Assembly: GCA_037975125.1 (NCBI GenBank)
Contig: CM075852.1
Coordinates: 2,974,714 to 3,038,713 of the forward strand
Length of the DNA stretch: 64,000 bases
Direction of reading: 5' to 3'
Origin: Latrodectus hesperus
Taxonomy: Eukaryota; Arthropoda; Arachnida; Araneae; Theridiidae
Part shown: piece by piece, positions 12,701 to 22,221 of the stretch
Numbering within the stretch: the stretch's first letter is position 1
Layout of the letters: each line of letters begins with the position of its first letter
Position numbers and translations under genes: made by a program
Notes under the pieces: generated by a model
What the model was told of the DNA's origin: nothing
The model's database searches: none
Seen by the model: the letters and a program-made list of their open reading frames with translations, nothing else

Positions 12701-15700
12701 AAACATAATTTTTTTACTCAGATATATACTATTTTGTGTCATAATATTTGCAGGAAAGCAGCTCTGAGGAGTACAAAGCAGTTTTTAAAAAAGTCCGTGA
12801 GAATCCTAAAAAGTGTCTGTTGACTTACGACAAAATGCGTACACTGGGTGTGGAACAGGTTTTATCAGGGCATTATGCAATTATTACAGACAGCATGAGG
12901 GTGAAGAGTTTCTTAGCAGAAAGGTACAAGAAAAAGCTCCCTTGTCGATTTCGATTGGCTCGAGAACGCCTCTGGAATTTGCGTAAAGCCATGGTATTTC
13001 GAAAACCATTTCCCAAACAATGGATTCAACAGATTAATAAAATGTAAGTTGACTGTCGCTAATTATTATACATCCGGTGTGACAATTGATTATCTTATAA
13101 GATTATTAACACTTTTTTTTATATACATTACCTTACTACTTAGATCCCACTTATTTCTTACCACATAAATGCTTTATTTCATACTCATATTGATCATAAG
13201 TACTGCATCATTATGAAATTAAAATTAGTGGTATATTAAGTACTTAAAGGTAATCTGAATTATAAATTTCAGGAAGAAAATCATTTAACAGAGAAATACT
13301 GTATTTCTGAATCATTAAACTGATACTTTAAAAAAACTAAAACGCAAATAGTAATATGGTAATTAAAATTAATATTTACGTCATTATATAACGGTTGAGT
13401 GTTAAAATAAAAGCACATGGCACATTCATATATATACATATGAATTTATACACAATAGCAAGAGTTGTCTATTATATACAAAATTAAATTAGTATTTTGA
13501 TACAATTTGTAGTTATAGAACATAGGAATCAGCAATAATTTGCTCTAAATCAATCTTACACTTCTTTAAATTTCCTGTAATTAGATTAATAACACTTAAA
13601 TAAGATAAGTTTCGCTTAAAAAATTTAATTATGCATTTTTATAAACTTTAACATATAATTTTGATTACAATTATGAAAAAAAAATTCACAGAAATCATAC
13701 ATAATCTATGTACAGCATTTCACACACATTCATGGTTTCCGAAAAGTTAAAATTACAAATAGGTGAATTACCAAAAATTCTCTTCCAGGTGAATTACATG
13801 GAATCCTCTTCCAGGTGAATGACATAGAGTTCACTGAAAGCAACAGAGAAATACATGCATCATACACACATTCATGGTTTCCGAATTGTTAAAATTCCAA
13901 ATAGGTGAATTAAACAGAATCCTCTTCCTGGTGAATTAGATAGAATCCTCTTCTATGATGAATTATGTAGAATTCACAAAAAGTTACAGTGAAGTACATG
14001 CATCACACATTCATGTGTGATTTCCTAATTGTTAAAATTCCAAATAGGTGACTACCTAATTCACCTGGGAATAAAATTCCCAGGTGAATTAGGTAGAATT
14101 TTCATCCAGGTGAATTACATAGAATCATTTTCCAGGTGAATTGGGTAGAATTCTTATCCAGGTGAATTACATAGAATCCTTTTCCAGGTGAATTAGATAG
14201 AGTTCACTGAAAGCTACAGAGAAGTACATGCATCATAAACACATTCATGGTTTCCGAATTGTTAAAATTCCAAATAGGTGAATTACATAGAATTCTTTTC
14301 CAGGTGAATTAGATAGAATCTTCTTCCAGGTTAATTAGATAGATTCCTCTTCCAGATGAATTACGTAGAATTCACAAAATGTTACAGTGAAGTACATGCA
14401 TCTCACATTCATGTGTGATTTCCGAATCATTAAAATTCCAAACAGGTGAATCACATAGAATTCGCTACCAGTTTCTATGCAATTCATCTAGTCTTTTGAT
14501 AATACTTATACGTAAGCTTAAATTTATCACGTCTTTCAAATTAATTTCTGTAATTGTAATAATATTTACATTTTTGATTTTTTATTATAGTTTTATAATT
14601 AATTGGTAATTGATTCTATCAGCTGATTCGTCCATTGTTGGATTGTGTTAATTTGATTCCCAAGATATGGAAGAATAAATAAATTAATAACATTATGTTA
14701 ACTTTATTGTAATTGTGTCCCAGCAAAAATGAATTTCTTCATAACGAGTGCCTAGTATTATCTCGGTTATTCGAAAAATGAAATGACTTGCGGAACTGTA
14801 GTTTGTATGAATATTTACTTAAATAATTATAAAATAATTGATTTCTTCACTTTAGCTTATTTAAAATACATATACATCCTTCAGAGCAAATTTTACAGTT
14901 AATATAAGTGATTTAAAAAATCGTGGTATTTGTCTCCATTTTTATTTTATTCTGAAAATCATTAAAAATTCCTATTTCTTCGTATATTTAAAAATTAAGT
15001 TTATACCTGGATGAATTTCTGTTTCCTTCTACTATGATTATATTAATATGTCAATGTAGTGTTTATCACGTCAGCGTTGTAAGCATCACTTTTCTATGAT
15101 GTGATGTAAAACTGTATTTTCTTTCGGAACATATTTTTACGCAATAAAGTTTTTGAACCATTATAAGAGGAAATGGATAACTTCTTGAGGTTAAAGTAAG
15201 GGATAATTTTCATTCAATGTGTGTGTGTGTGTGATTGGAACAATTATCAGTTAGAGGATATATTGCATCTCTTCCAGAAGTTTACAATTGGCCAAACGTT
15301 TCCATAGCAACCATCCATAACTGATTTTTACAGTTTGTTAGAATGAGTATAACAATACTATATAGGTATCTTCTTCTTCTTCGAGGTGGGTTTGTATGTC
15401 ATTGAGCACCTCTGCTTTTATCAGCATTTTGTACTGTTAACTCCAAACCCAATGTTTCTTAGTTCAATTTGCTCGGATCACCCACTTTATTAATAAAATC
15501 TGATAACCCTTTAATGGAATCTAGGTGTAACTCTCTAGTATGGATGATGCCTAAAGAGGTTAATCTAGGGAGGGCAAGAGCCTCGCATTCATAAATGATA
15601 TGCTTGGCCGTTTCCTCTTGCATATGACATTTCCTGCAGATAGGATCTTGCTGAAACTGTCCCATTTTATGGAGATGTTTTCTGAAATAGTAGTGCCCAG

Positions 15701-18700
15701 TTATGAAGCCTACGATTAAACGTATCTTCTGCCTAGAGCATCTTAGAATTTCATAGGAAATCCTCGCTGATGATCTACAGATCATACCTTTAGCGTGGGT
15801 TTGACCAGGAGATTTGAGCCAAGCTTCATACATCTTCCGTTTTTCCCATCTGAGAACATTGATTTTTGCGGTCTTCAAATTGATCCCACAAAAAGGTTCT
15901 GGACCAATGGGAACAAAAGACGATCCTTGTTTAGCAAGCTCATAAGCCCTTTCATTGCCTTCGATACCTTTATGCCCTGGCACCCATACAAGGATCACCC
16001 TGTTTCTAGTTCTATATAGGTATGAAGAGGATATTAAAGAGCAGATTACATGTGACAAGTTTATTTGTTTAAATGAATATTAAAAAACAAATTAAATCAC
16101 AGTTTGATAATACATTTAATTAAAAAAATATGTTGGAACCGAAGTGCTATAAATGAATGTAATTTGGTCTTATTTTCAAATAATAAATTATTAAAATAAT
16201 AGGTATAATTGTAATATTGTTATTATATTAGCTATATATTTTGCAATATACGAAATGCAGCGATATAATAAAATCGTTGAATGATGATCAAAATAACTAA
16301 TACGAAATAGCAATATATAAGAATCAAAACTTGGCTAAATCTGTGGCTGCTTGTTTAATCTGTATAATATAAAACAGCTTTATGGATTATGTAGACACGT
16401 ACAACTCTTTTAGCTATAATTTCTATTTTTTTATGTATAAACACTTTTTAAAATTAAAACTTAGCTTTACCTAAATGTAAACATTTTTATCTCATAATCT
16501 CAGAAATTTCACCTTTAATAATATTTGAAGATTTGAAGTATAAATTTAATATTTGACATAAAACATAATTCCGCGTCACAATGCATACAACTTTATTTTA
16601 TATTCTGCGTATATATGTCATATTAACTATGTGTGATATGATGTTATTTGTAACGCATAAACGCAAGTTCAAAAAATTAAACCGAAATCTCCTCTCATAA
16701 ATAATAGATAGAAATGTAATACAACACTACATTCAAGGGATTCGAATCAAGAAAAATATGTAGAATTTAAAAACAATTTGGTGACATCCTTTTGAGTTGA
16801 GTTCATCAAAACCAATTTCTGCTGTGTGACTAAACTATAACAATATCCTTAAATGACGATGGGAAATAAGGAACTCTCCTTCCCAACAACTGAATAATTA
16901 ATTATAAAGGAAAGAGGCTATATTCATTATATATAAAATAAAATTTGTTGGTATAAAGAACACTGAATGACATGAATTCATTTTATTGCTTCCATTAGTA
17001 ACGAACGCGTTCTGTTCACTTCAAAGACATATAAATGAGCAGCAGAGAACATTCAAATATTGCTCAACAGATATTGAACTATGCGTCAGAGCTCTTTAAC
17101 GAGCTTTATTCATCGAAGCTGACATCCTGAAAGTTGGTGAAATGAGCTCCCTTAACTCCTAATTAACTCCCCTTTAGGAAATCCATACAGGTTGCTCGAG
17201 AAGCCAATGATTTTTTTTAAGCGAGAACTTTATCTTTTATTTGTTCTTGATCAATATACATTGGTGAGCTTTACGGTGTGACTGGAAAAAAGGGAAATGC
17301 ATTTTTTTGAAAGAATTTGATTAAATAAATTATTTAATTTCAGTTAGATTTTAAAGAAATCTTAATAACCTCTACCATTGAATTGAGAAATTTCATTTTA
17401 TGTGCTCTAGATACTATGATAAAATTCTTTTGAAAAAATTTCTTATCTTGGAAACATCGTTGAAATTATGATGAGCTTACGATTATCTTTCCAAAGTAAT
17501 TAAATTACGATTAGATGAACAGATGTTAGATAATCAATTATGTTAAAGAGACAGTGATAATTTTAATCAAACAGCTGTGGGATTGAATATGAATAAAGCA
17601 TTTGAAGTAGTATTGAATGTTTATAATTATTAAAAGATTTTTATATTTTCGCATTTTGTAACATTTTACGTAATTATATTGAAAGTAGAAAAATTTCATT
17701 TTAAAGATGACAATTAATACATAGCCTGTAAGTTTCTTCTGAAATATTACAGTTTCTATTTATTTATACTTCTAAAATTTTTTAATAATACATTTGCAAT
17801 AACTAGATTTTCTTCATCTCAATCAAAATTTGTTACTAAGAGCTGTTTGTTTTCTGAATATGAGGTTATTTAAATCTTTGTTTTGAAACCATTTTCTAAA
17901 CTACGTTTTTTACAAAATTCTGGACATTAAATAAAAACGAATGATTTACGCATTAGAACCTTACCATAAAATAATTAACAACTTGAAGAAAAAAATTTTT
18001 AAAGGTATACAAATTAAGAATAAATACTTTCTATATACATCTATATATAATTTCATATAGTATGTATCATTATATTTTAATTAACATACAGTATGTAATT
18101 AATTTTTATATTCACCAGCATTTTTAAAAATTTCCAATCTCATCATTTTTTATTATTTATGAATAATTAAGATTGCTTTTACAAGCAATATTACTATTTT
18201 AAAATGTGTTAGTAAAATATAAGACACTTCTCTTTAACTGATATATGTTTTTCTTACTTTGTTTATAAGCCACAAAATGGATGTTTCTTTATTTACAGTT
18301 GAGATACTGAGTAGGCGAATTTATTACGATTCTCATAGGTTTAAAATATTCATAAGGTCAGATAATGTTTATCCATGTCACATTCTATTGAGACGACGCT
18401 GTGTAGACGACTTGTCGACAAATTTGCTCCCAGTCTTCAAATCACATTCTTCGAGCGGCAGCAAACAAGGCGAAATTCACCATCGAATGCCTGATAATAC
18501 TGTCCAAGTTCATTTTGCTCTAATAAAACTATTTCTTATATAGGGAGCAAAGCCGTGTTTTCCAATGATTCAAACAATTAACACGTTGACAATAGCAGAG
18601 ATGAAAAAGCAAAACGAAAAAAACAAGACAAAACATCCATTTTATGGTTAGTTTAAAACGGCAAGGATGATTTAAATATTTAAAAATTTCATTGATTAAG

Positions 18701-19768
18701 AGAATTTAAAATTAATAATTGGAGTTTTTAATTTTTTTAACTTTGTTTATATTTTATTTTTTGTAACACTTATAAAGTATATGGTATGGTCACATTTGTG
18801 AAAAATTTCTTCAGCGTAATTTTTTTATTCGAATAATTATTGCTTTTAATAATTATTATTTTTAAATCATTAGCTTTGTAAAAAATTAGCATAAATTTTG
18901 CTATTGTGTCTGTTTGTACATTAAGCATTTATATACATCGAATTTTACTTACTAAAAAGTCTTGAGTTATATAAAATTTCTATAGATATTATAGTTTATA
19001 GATAGTTTTTTTTTATTCATTGTGCTGTGAATTATTTGCTTAATAGTCTAAAAAGATGCAATTACGATGAGTTAAGTTATTATTTTAACAAATATAAATG
19101 AGAATTTTTCATAGTTTCTTTTTAATAAAATGCCTTAATATACAACTTTGCTTTTATATTGCGTTGATTTAGTCAATGCCGTATAAAAATTTTTGAATAT
19201 AGTAATTTTAACATTGAATTTTATCATTAAAATTACTAAAAAATTAGAAAAAATTCATTACAAGTGTATACAGTGAACTGAGGATGTGTTTATTTATTTC
19301 ATTTTATTTATTTTTTTTACGATAATGCGAGACATTTTTTTGACTAGTCATTATTCAAATACGCTCAAATTAAAATTAAAACGCTTTTTATCAACGCTAT
19401 AAGATTGACATTTTAAATTTTACAGAACCATGAAAGAAATAACTGTATTAAAACAATGTCATGCCCTATTTTTACTTTTTATTTTCAGATTGCGTTCAGA
19501 ATCTGGCATGCTGGAACTAAGAATGAGAAATGAATTTTTAGCCTACAGCGAATGTATATCAAATGAAAATGTTGAAATAAAAAGCCTCGAGCTGAAACAC
19601 ATGTTAGGGAAATTTATCATATTAATTATAGGGTACGCGATTTCATCGCTTGTTCTTATTGCTGAAATTATATGTAAAAAACACTGGTCTGTACCACAGT
19701 ATTCCAAGAAAAAAATGACTTACAAAAAGGAATTACATTGTAAAAAGTTACTCATAATAAAACTGTAA
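3629..19768 (+). CDS. Ionotropic receptor (IR/iGluR-like) channel, 3' six exons, 5' end missing
   Basis: Joined exons 3629-3716, 4246-4404, 4528-4669, 7858-8072, 12754-13043 and 19489-19768 give one open frame of 390 residues with all splice phases consistent. All introns are GT-AG. Order: end of S1 (about 1-70), M1 (about 83-103), pore loop, M3 (142-163), S2, M4 (about 340-360), then a short basic cytoplasmic tail. The S1 text GPFTVTYDR aligns with the iGluR PLTxxxxR motif, so Thr39 and Arg44 match ligand-contact positions. YAIITDS in S2 puts Asp247 at the acidic contact position. By family knowledge this is a plasma-membrane ligand-gated cation channel subunit, usually chemosensory in arthropods; the ligand is unknown. 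The start codon, signal peptide and N-terminal half of S1 were not found. The first exon begins with the last base of a split codon, so at least one more exon lies upstream. No in-frame stop or frameshift is seen, so the gene looks intact as far as it is visible. Confidence 0.9.
3755..4037. mobile_element. MITE copy 1 (267 bp, 8-bp target duplication)
   Basis: The element spans 3763-4029, in the receptor intron after exon a. It begins GGCACAGGTGCCGTAC and ends inverted in GGCACCTGTGCC. The flanking octamers are GCATAATG (3755-3762) and GCACAATG (4030-4037), one mismatch apart. The interior (GGCGGATTT, GGCAACCT, GGTAACCCTAGTA, ACGTCATCGCGCACGTC) matches copy 2. It has no coding capacity. Eight-bp duplications fit hAT, P or Merlin groups; I cannot choose among them. 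Confidence 0.85.
4246..4404 (+). CDS. IR exon b: S1 motif and approach to M1
   Basis: 159 nt, 53 codons, phase 0 at both ends; acceptor TTTTGCAG, donor GTTTGT. It encodes EVDLAIGPFTVTYDRWRAFD and then MSVPVYIDQVEILVP, the ligand-lobe strand and linker that precede M1 in this family. It carries the conserved Thr and Arg of the iGluR binding motif. Confidence 0.9.
4528..4669 (+). CDS. IR exon c: M1 helix and start of pore loop
   Basis: 142 nt, 47 codons plus one base; acceptor TTTTACAATAG, donor GTAAGA. It opens with the hydrophobic helix IWLLLLLAILVLCFVNSLV, then a short basic loop and NFMGGFCGNLWIFGKISLQQ, which fits the re-entrant pore region. The intron before it is only 123 nt. Confidence 0.9.
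4812..5156 (+). repeat. tRNA-derived SINE, family A, copy A1
   Basis: It starts GAGGCCGTGGTAGTCTAGTG with a Pol III A box (TAGTCTAGTGG) and a slightly decayed B box (AGTTCGATTTCC). The shared body follows: TCTGTGGAATC, GAGCAGTTAC, GAAAATTTCCTCC, GTGGTGCCATCTACCGGA, GTGGTGCTCTGGTT. The end is AC/AAC-rich (ACAACAAC). It lies in receptor intron 3. Confidence 0.85.
5520..6364 (-). mobile_element. 821-bp internally deleted LINE, copy 1
   Basis: The element is 5532-6352, between perfect 12-bp duplications AATTTGATGGTT (5520-5531 and 6353-6364). On the minus strand the 5' half (6352 to about 5834) carries a 5' leader and an ORF1-like frame (MPCPVSQAMLGG...). At about 5833 it jumps to the end of ORF2: QDPICWKCQTQEETAEHIIY with C-x2-C...H...C spacing, ending NKVGDLSNWN. 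Then come a short 3' UTR and a (GAA)n tail, seen as CTTCTTCTT on the + strand. The ORF2 end matches the longer LINE at 15370-16011. It has no reverse transcriptase, so it cannot move itself. Confidence 0.85.
6392..6560. repeat. Local direct duplication, about 65 bp, 103 bp apart
   Basis: AACTAAAATATAGAGGTATT and the following text to TATGAGAATTGTA occurs at 6392-6456 and again at about 6495-6560 with one or two changes, in receptor intron 3. The rest of the intron to 7560 is AT-rich with nothing recognised. Confidence 0.75.
7561..7833. mobile_element. MITE copy 2 (257 bp, perfect 8-bp target duplication)
   Basis: The element is 7569-7825, flanked by AAGATTAT at 7561-7568 and again at 7826-7833. 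Terminal inverted repeats run about 38 bp (5' side GGCACACAGGTGCCGTATAA, 3' side inverted). It is clearly homologous to copy 1 throughout. It ends 32 bp before receptor exon d, so intron 3's splice-acceptor region is partly MITE sequence. Confidence 0.88.
7858..8072 (+). CDS. IR exon d: M3 helix and start of S2
   Basis: 215 nt: two bases completing a Gly codon, then 71 codons; acceptor AAATTTCAG, donor GTGAGT. It contains the M3 helix LFISWILSISVLVHAYSTTV, whose AYSTTVLTDL aligns with the gating SYTANLAAFL region of glutamate receptors, then the S2 start RKIDSIFDIIAAPDIHPILE. A MITE ends 32 bp upstream of the exon. Confidence 0.9.
8520..8556. repeat. Perfect 13-bp inverted repeat in receptor intron 4
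   Basis: ATTCTGCTTATAA (8520-8532) is exactly inverted at 8544-8556, with an 11-nt loop. The geometry is the same as at 3234-3270, but the sequence is unrelated. Confidence 0.7.
8557..10599. other. Receptor intron 4, AT-rich, nothing recognised
   Basis: Only short hairpins (CACAATTG-ATA-CAATTGTG near 8629) and a small (TC)n at about 9614. No coding or mobile sequence identified. Confidence 0.4.
10600..12000 (+). pseudogene. Decayed LINE ORF2 tail (RNase H and zinc finger), split by copy 2 of the deleted LINE
   Basis: In + frames with stops: KVYFQWIPS (RNase H core), NELAYTLTKEGLEQ, then YLTRLASGYLKGLAY, FPLCPQFQQEQASPQHILDW, and after the nested insert LLIWLDSV. The order matches the LINE tails at 50792-51150 and 61893-62113. 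It ends near AGATCAGAAACAACAAC, the (AAC)n-type tail. The interruption is the 821-bp element at 11066-11886. Only the last part of ORF2 is present, and it is dead. Confidence 0.75.
11054..11898 (-). mobile_element. 821-bp internally deleted LINE, copy 2, nested
   Basis: The element is 11066-11886, between perfect 12-bp duplications GACATACACAAT (11054-11065 and 11887-11898). It has the same length, the same internal junction (about 11367) and the same (GAA)n tail as copy 1, with roughly twenty base differences by eye (about 98% identity). It sits inside an older LINE tail, which dates it as the younger insertion. Confidence 0.88.
12054..12753. other. End of receptor intron 4, AT-rich
   Basis: Nothing recognised apart from the acceptor of exon e at its right edge. 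Confidence 0.4.
12754..13043 (+). CDS. IR exon e: core of the S2 ligand lobe
   Basis: 290 nt, 96 codons plus two bases; acceptor ATATTTGCAG, donor GTAAGT. It reads ESSSEEYKAVFKKV, then VEQVLSGHYAIITDSM, then a basic stretch ending QWIQQINK. The Asp of YAIITDS sits where AMPA/NMDA-type receptors have the acidic amino-group contact. It joins the last exon in phase 2. Confidence 0.88.
13700..14470. repeat. Higher-order satellite in receptor intron 5
   Basis: A 26-27 bp monomer (CCAGGTGAATTACATAGAAT and relatives) is reiterated and interleaved about five times with a longer phrase (TACATGCATCA...CACATTCATGGTTTCCGAA...TTAAAATTCCAAATAGGTGAA) near 13719, 13853, 13996, 14227 and 14396. Copies differ by several bases, so it is older than the 92-bp array at 41.7 kb. 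Confidence 0.8.
14052..14096. repeat. Perfect 21-bp palindrome with 3-nt loop inside the satellite
   Basis: CTACCTAATTCACCTGGGAA plus T (14052-14072), loop AAA, then the exact inverse (14076-14096). The left arm is satellite monomer in reverse orientation, so the array changes strand here. Confidence 0.85.
15358..16023 (-). mobile_element. 5'-truncated LINE: RNase H and CCHC-type zinc finger of ORF2
   Basis: The element is 15370-16011 with perfect 12-bp duplications CTATATAGGTAT (15358-15369, 16012-16023). The minus strand is open to a stop near 15459. It encodes an RNase H core (VILVWVPGHKGIEGNERAYE), a linker, RLIVGFITGHYYFRKHLHKM and then ICRKCHMQEETAKHIIYEC with C-x2-C..H..C spacing. The 3' UTR is short, with a (GAA)n tail. 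RNase H inside ORF2 points to the I/R1-type groups. It is inactive because reverse transcriptase and endonuclease are missing. Confidence 0.88.
16024..19480. other. Remainder of receptor intron 5
   Basis: AT-rich. A slightly GC-richer patch at 18290-18600 has a 94-codon + frame that I do not recognise and do not call a gene. Nothing else identified. Confidence 0.4.
19489..19768 (+). CDS. IR exon f: M4 helix, C-terminus and stop
   Basis: 280 nt: one base completing an Ile codon, 92 codons and TAA. The acceptor follows TTTTTATTTTCAG. RSESGM lies before the last S2 helix, as in other IRs. LELKHMLGKFIILIIGYAIS begins the M4 helix, followed by a lysine-rich tail. ATTAAA hexamers near 19797 and 19815 are candidate polyadenylation signals. 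Confidence 0.9.
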
Positions 19769-20406
19769 CTTTTTAATAAGAGTTTTTTTACTACAATTAA
19801 AATACATTTAAATTAAACCTCTTTGTTTATTTGCATATTCACAGCAATTGTATGGTAATGTTATTTTGTAAGGTATTTATGCCTACAAGAGTATTGCCAG
19901 TGAAGTCCCTAGTTCTTAATCACATAGACATAGACATACGCAATGGAACACCTGGTCTGTACCTTAGGTTATCAGGTATAGCTCCATCACGTAATACATC
20001 TGGTGTGACAGAATTGTCACGAAATTTGATAACAAAAATGAATTTCAATAGGTCTCTAATATTTGAAATTAATAATTTGACAGAAATATAACATTAACAA
20101 CAAAACATTTACAAAATTTTCACAATGGGAGATGACATGTTAAATATTGCAATAAAATTGTGAGAATAGATTATCCTAACACTCCAAGTAACCTTGGTAA
20201 AAAATACAAATTAATTATCTTGATGATGGTCATAGCAGACGATATAAGTAGTTTATAACACAAATATATGCAAGCAATATAATTAAGTTTAAGTAGAAGA
20301 GTATAAAAAAGAGCAAATAACTGGGACAGAGATTTTCAATAAGTACTAGTAACTCCCTTCATGCTTTAACGTTCTTAATCACAACTATTCAAAGTAGATT
20401 GTATAG
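19769..20406. other. 3' flank of receptor gene, nothing else recognised
   Basis: Candidate polyadenylation hexamers lie just after the stop. A short + frame at 19831-20091 resembles nothing I know. Confidence 0.4.
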
Positions 20407-20450
20407 AAAAGTGACTACCGACCAAATATATTTGGTTGGTGGTCATTTTT
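20407..20450. repeat. 44-nt loop-less palindrome (22-bp arms)
   Basis: Centred on ACCAAATATATTTGGT. The arms differ at three positions, and on a + strand RNA each difference would be a G-U wobble, so the transcript could still fold fully. Not linked to a gene. Confidence 0.65.
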
Positions 20451-20660
20451 GTTCTAAGTAAGAAAATGACCGAACTATTACTGGTGGTGGCTAGGGTACA
20501 TAAAATAGATCATCTGAATGAAAGGATATCTCTGGGCTGAGAAACCAAGTCTGGGATCATCTGTTTAGTACATACATCTAAATATGAGAACCAATCGACT
20601 TTCGAAACCATGATGGTACGTCCAGTGGGAGATCCATTAAATAAAGGTGATATCAGTTAC

Positions 20661-21033
20661 GCCCGGGTCGGGGTAGCCTGTTGGTTAGGGCATCCGTCTT
20701 CCGTCCGGCAGGACAAGGTTCGATTCCCAATGCCGTCAAAGACCCACCGATACACTAGCTCGTTAAATCTGTGGAATCGAAAGTCCTGTGGTCGGTCGTT
20801 GAGCAGTTGCTATGGATGCAATGGTCTGGAGAAAATTTCCTCCCCCACCAGATCAGTCAAAATTGAGGGAGTGAGTCCTCTGGTGCTGCCATCTATCGGA
20901 AGAGTTTAGAGAAAAGTCGTACTTTTACCTTCGTGGTGCTCTGGTTAAAACGAAAGACGCACTCTACTGACTTAAATTGTTATAGCCTACGGCATAATGA
21001 GGTTGTCTTGTCCAAGTATCATAAGTAACAACA
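20661..21033 (+). repeat. tRNA-derived SINE, family A, copy A2
   Basis: Head GGGGTAGCCTGTTGGTTAGG (A box) and GGTTCGATTCC (intact B box), the common family A body, ending GTCCAAGTATCATAAGTAAC-AACA. Low divergence from the other A copies. Confidence 0.85.
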
Positions 21034-22221
21034 TCAATTTCATCCATTATTATATGGAAAGGTAAAAACTTCTTAGCCGCTGAGCGTTATAGAAAAAGCA
21101 ATGATAAACAAGACGCTTTCATTTAGTTCTTTTATAAAACGGTTTTCTTTCATTATTCTCAATTTTCACATTCCTTTTTTATTCCACTTTTATTAATTAT
21201 TTTTCTTACTAATTTCATAATTCTGTGTCCTCGAATTAGACAATAATAACGATAACATCCTAGAGTACATAGATACGTGAATTGCAAGGATTCATGTTAA
21301 AAATTAGATATTTGTATTTTATAGGTTAATTACACAAAATAAATTTTGTCCTTCTTTTAAAGGGAGCAAGAAAATCATTCATAAAAATGGGGAAACGAAA
21401 TCTTAAATGGAATTTAGAAAAAAGGGCCAGTTTTGCAAAATGATATATTTTTTATAGCAAAAAGCTGTGGGTTTAAGTAATATACTGAAACGGATCTCTC
21501 TTTTTCAGCAGCAGTTTCTTGTCAGTTGTAAATAAAAGAAATAATTACGACCAAAAAATTTAAAAGTGAAATATTGTAGATGAAGGAAAATAATTGTAAA
21601 AAGAGGCAGATGTAAGAACAGAAGCTAGACTTAACATGGCATATAATATCAGTAACAGACAAAATGCTTTGTAAACGTAACGGACAGTATTATTAAAAAC
21701 TAACATTGCTAGATTAACATCTGCTTTCATTCACAAGAAAAAGCCTGAGTCCGCAAATGTTCCACAATTCCTTGCTCCAACCCTCTTCGCCACAGCCGGT
21801 GCTATGTGGACGGATCCAGGTGTCTAGCTGCTAGATTTGCCGTAAGGACCCACCTGTCCTTCGTCAGTCCAATCACCATGCCCCTTGTAAACTCGTCTGC
21901 CTGCTGGAACTGACTCCGTCGATGATGGCCTGGCATTCTCTGCAGTTATGGCGTCCTTTGAGACAAAGAACAAACTTTCAACGATTATTTTCCAAGCAGC
22001 AATAACGGCCCGAATATTGCCCACTCTGCCGGTTCATCACCTTATATCTTATCCTACGTGCTACGCATTTCCGTCATTTGCGTTTATCAGTATAAAATGC
22101 ATTTATCCTGAAATTTTGCTCAACTTTCTAGTAATTCCTTCTTAGTGTTGCATTTCAATGTCGGACAGTTTATTTGGACATGCGTAGAAAATTCTACATT
22201 TCAGATAATATTATATGTATA
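21034..22221. other. Spacer with an unassigned GC-richer patch
   Basis: AT-rich except 21740-22030, whose minus strand has a 66-codon frame. I cannot assign that patch; a decayed transposon is possible. Confidence 0.4.

Noticed and set aside
18259..18543. 94-codon + frame in receptor intron 5
   Set aside because: No known family, no splice fit to the receptor, and no codon pattern that supports it.
20661..20735. Possible tRNA gene (A and B boxes)
   Set aside because: It is the head of a full-length SINE of family A. The acceptor arms do not pair and the body continues as in other copies.
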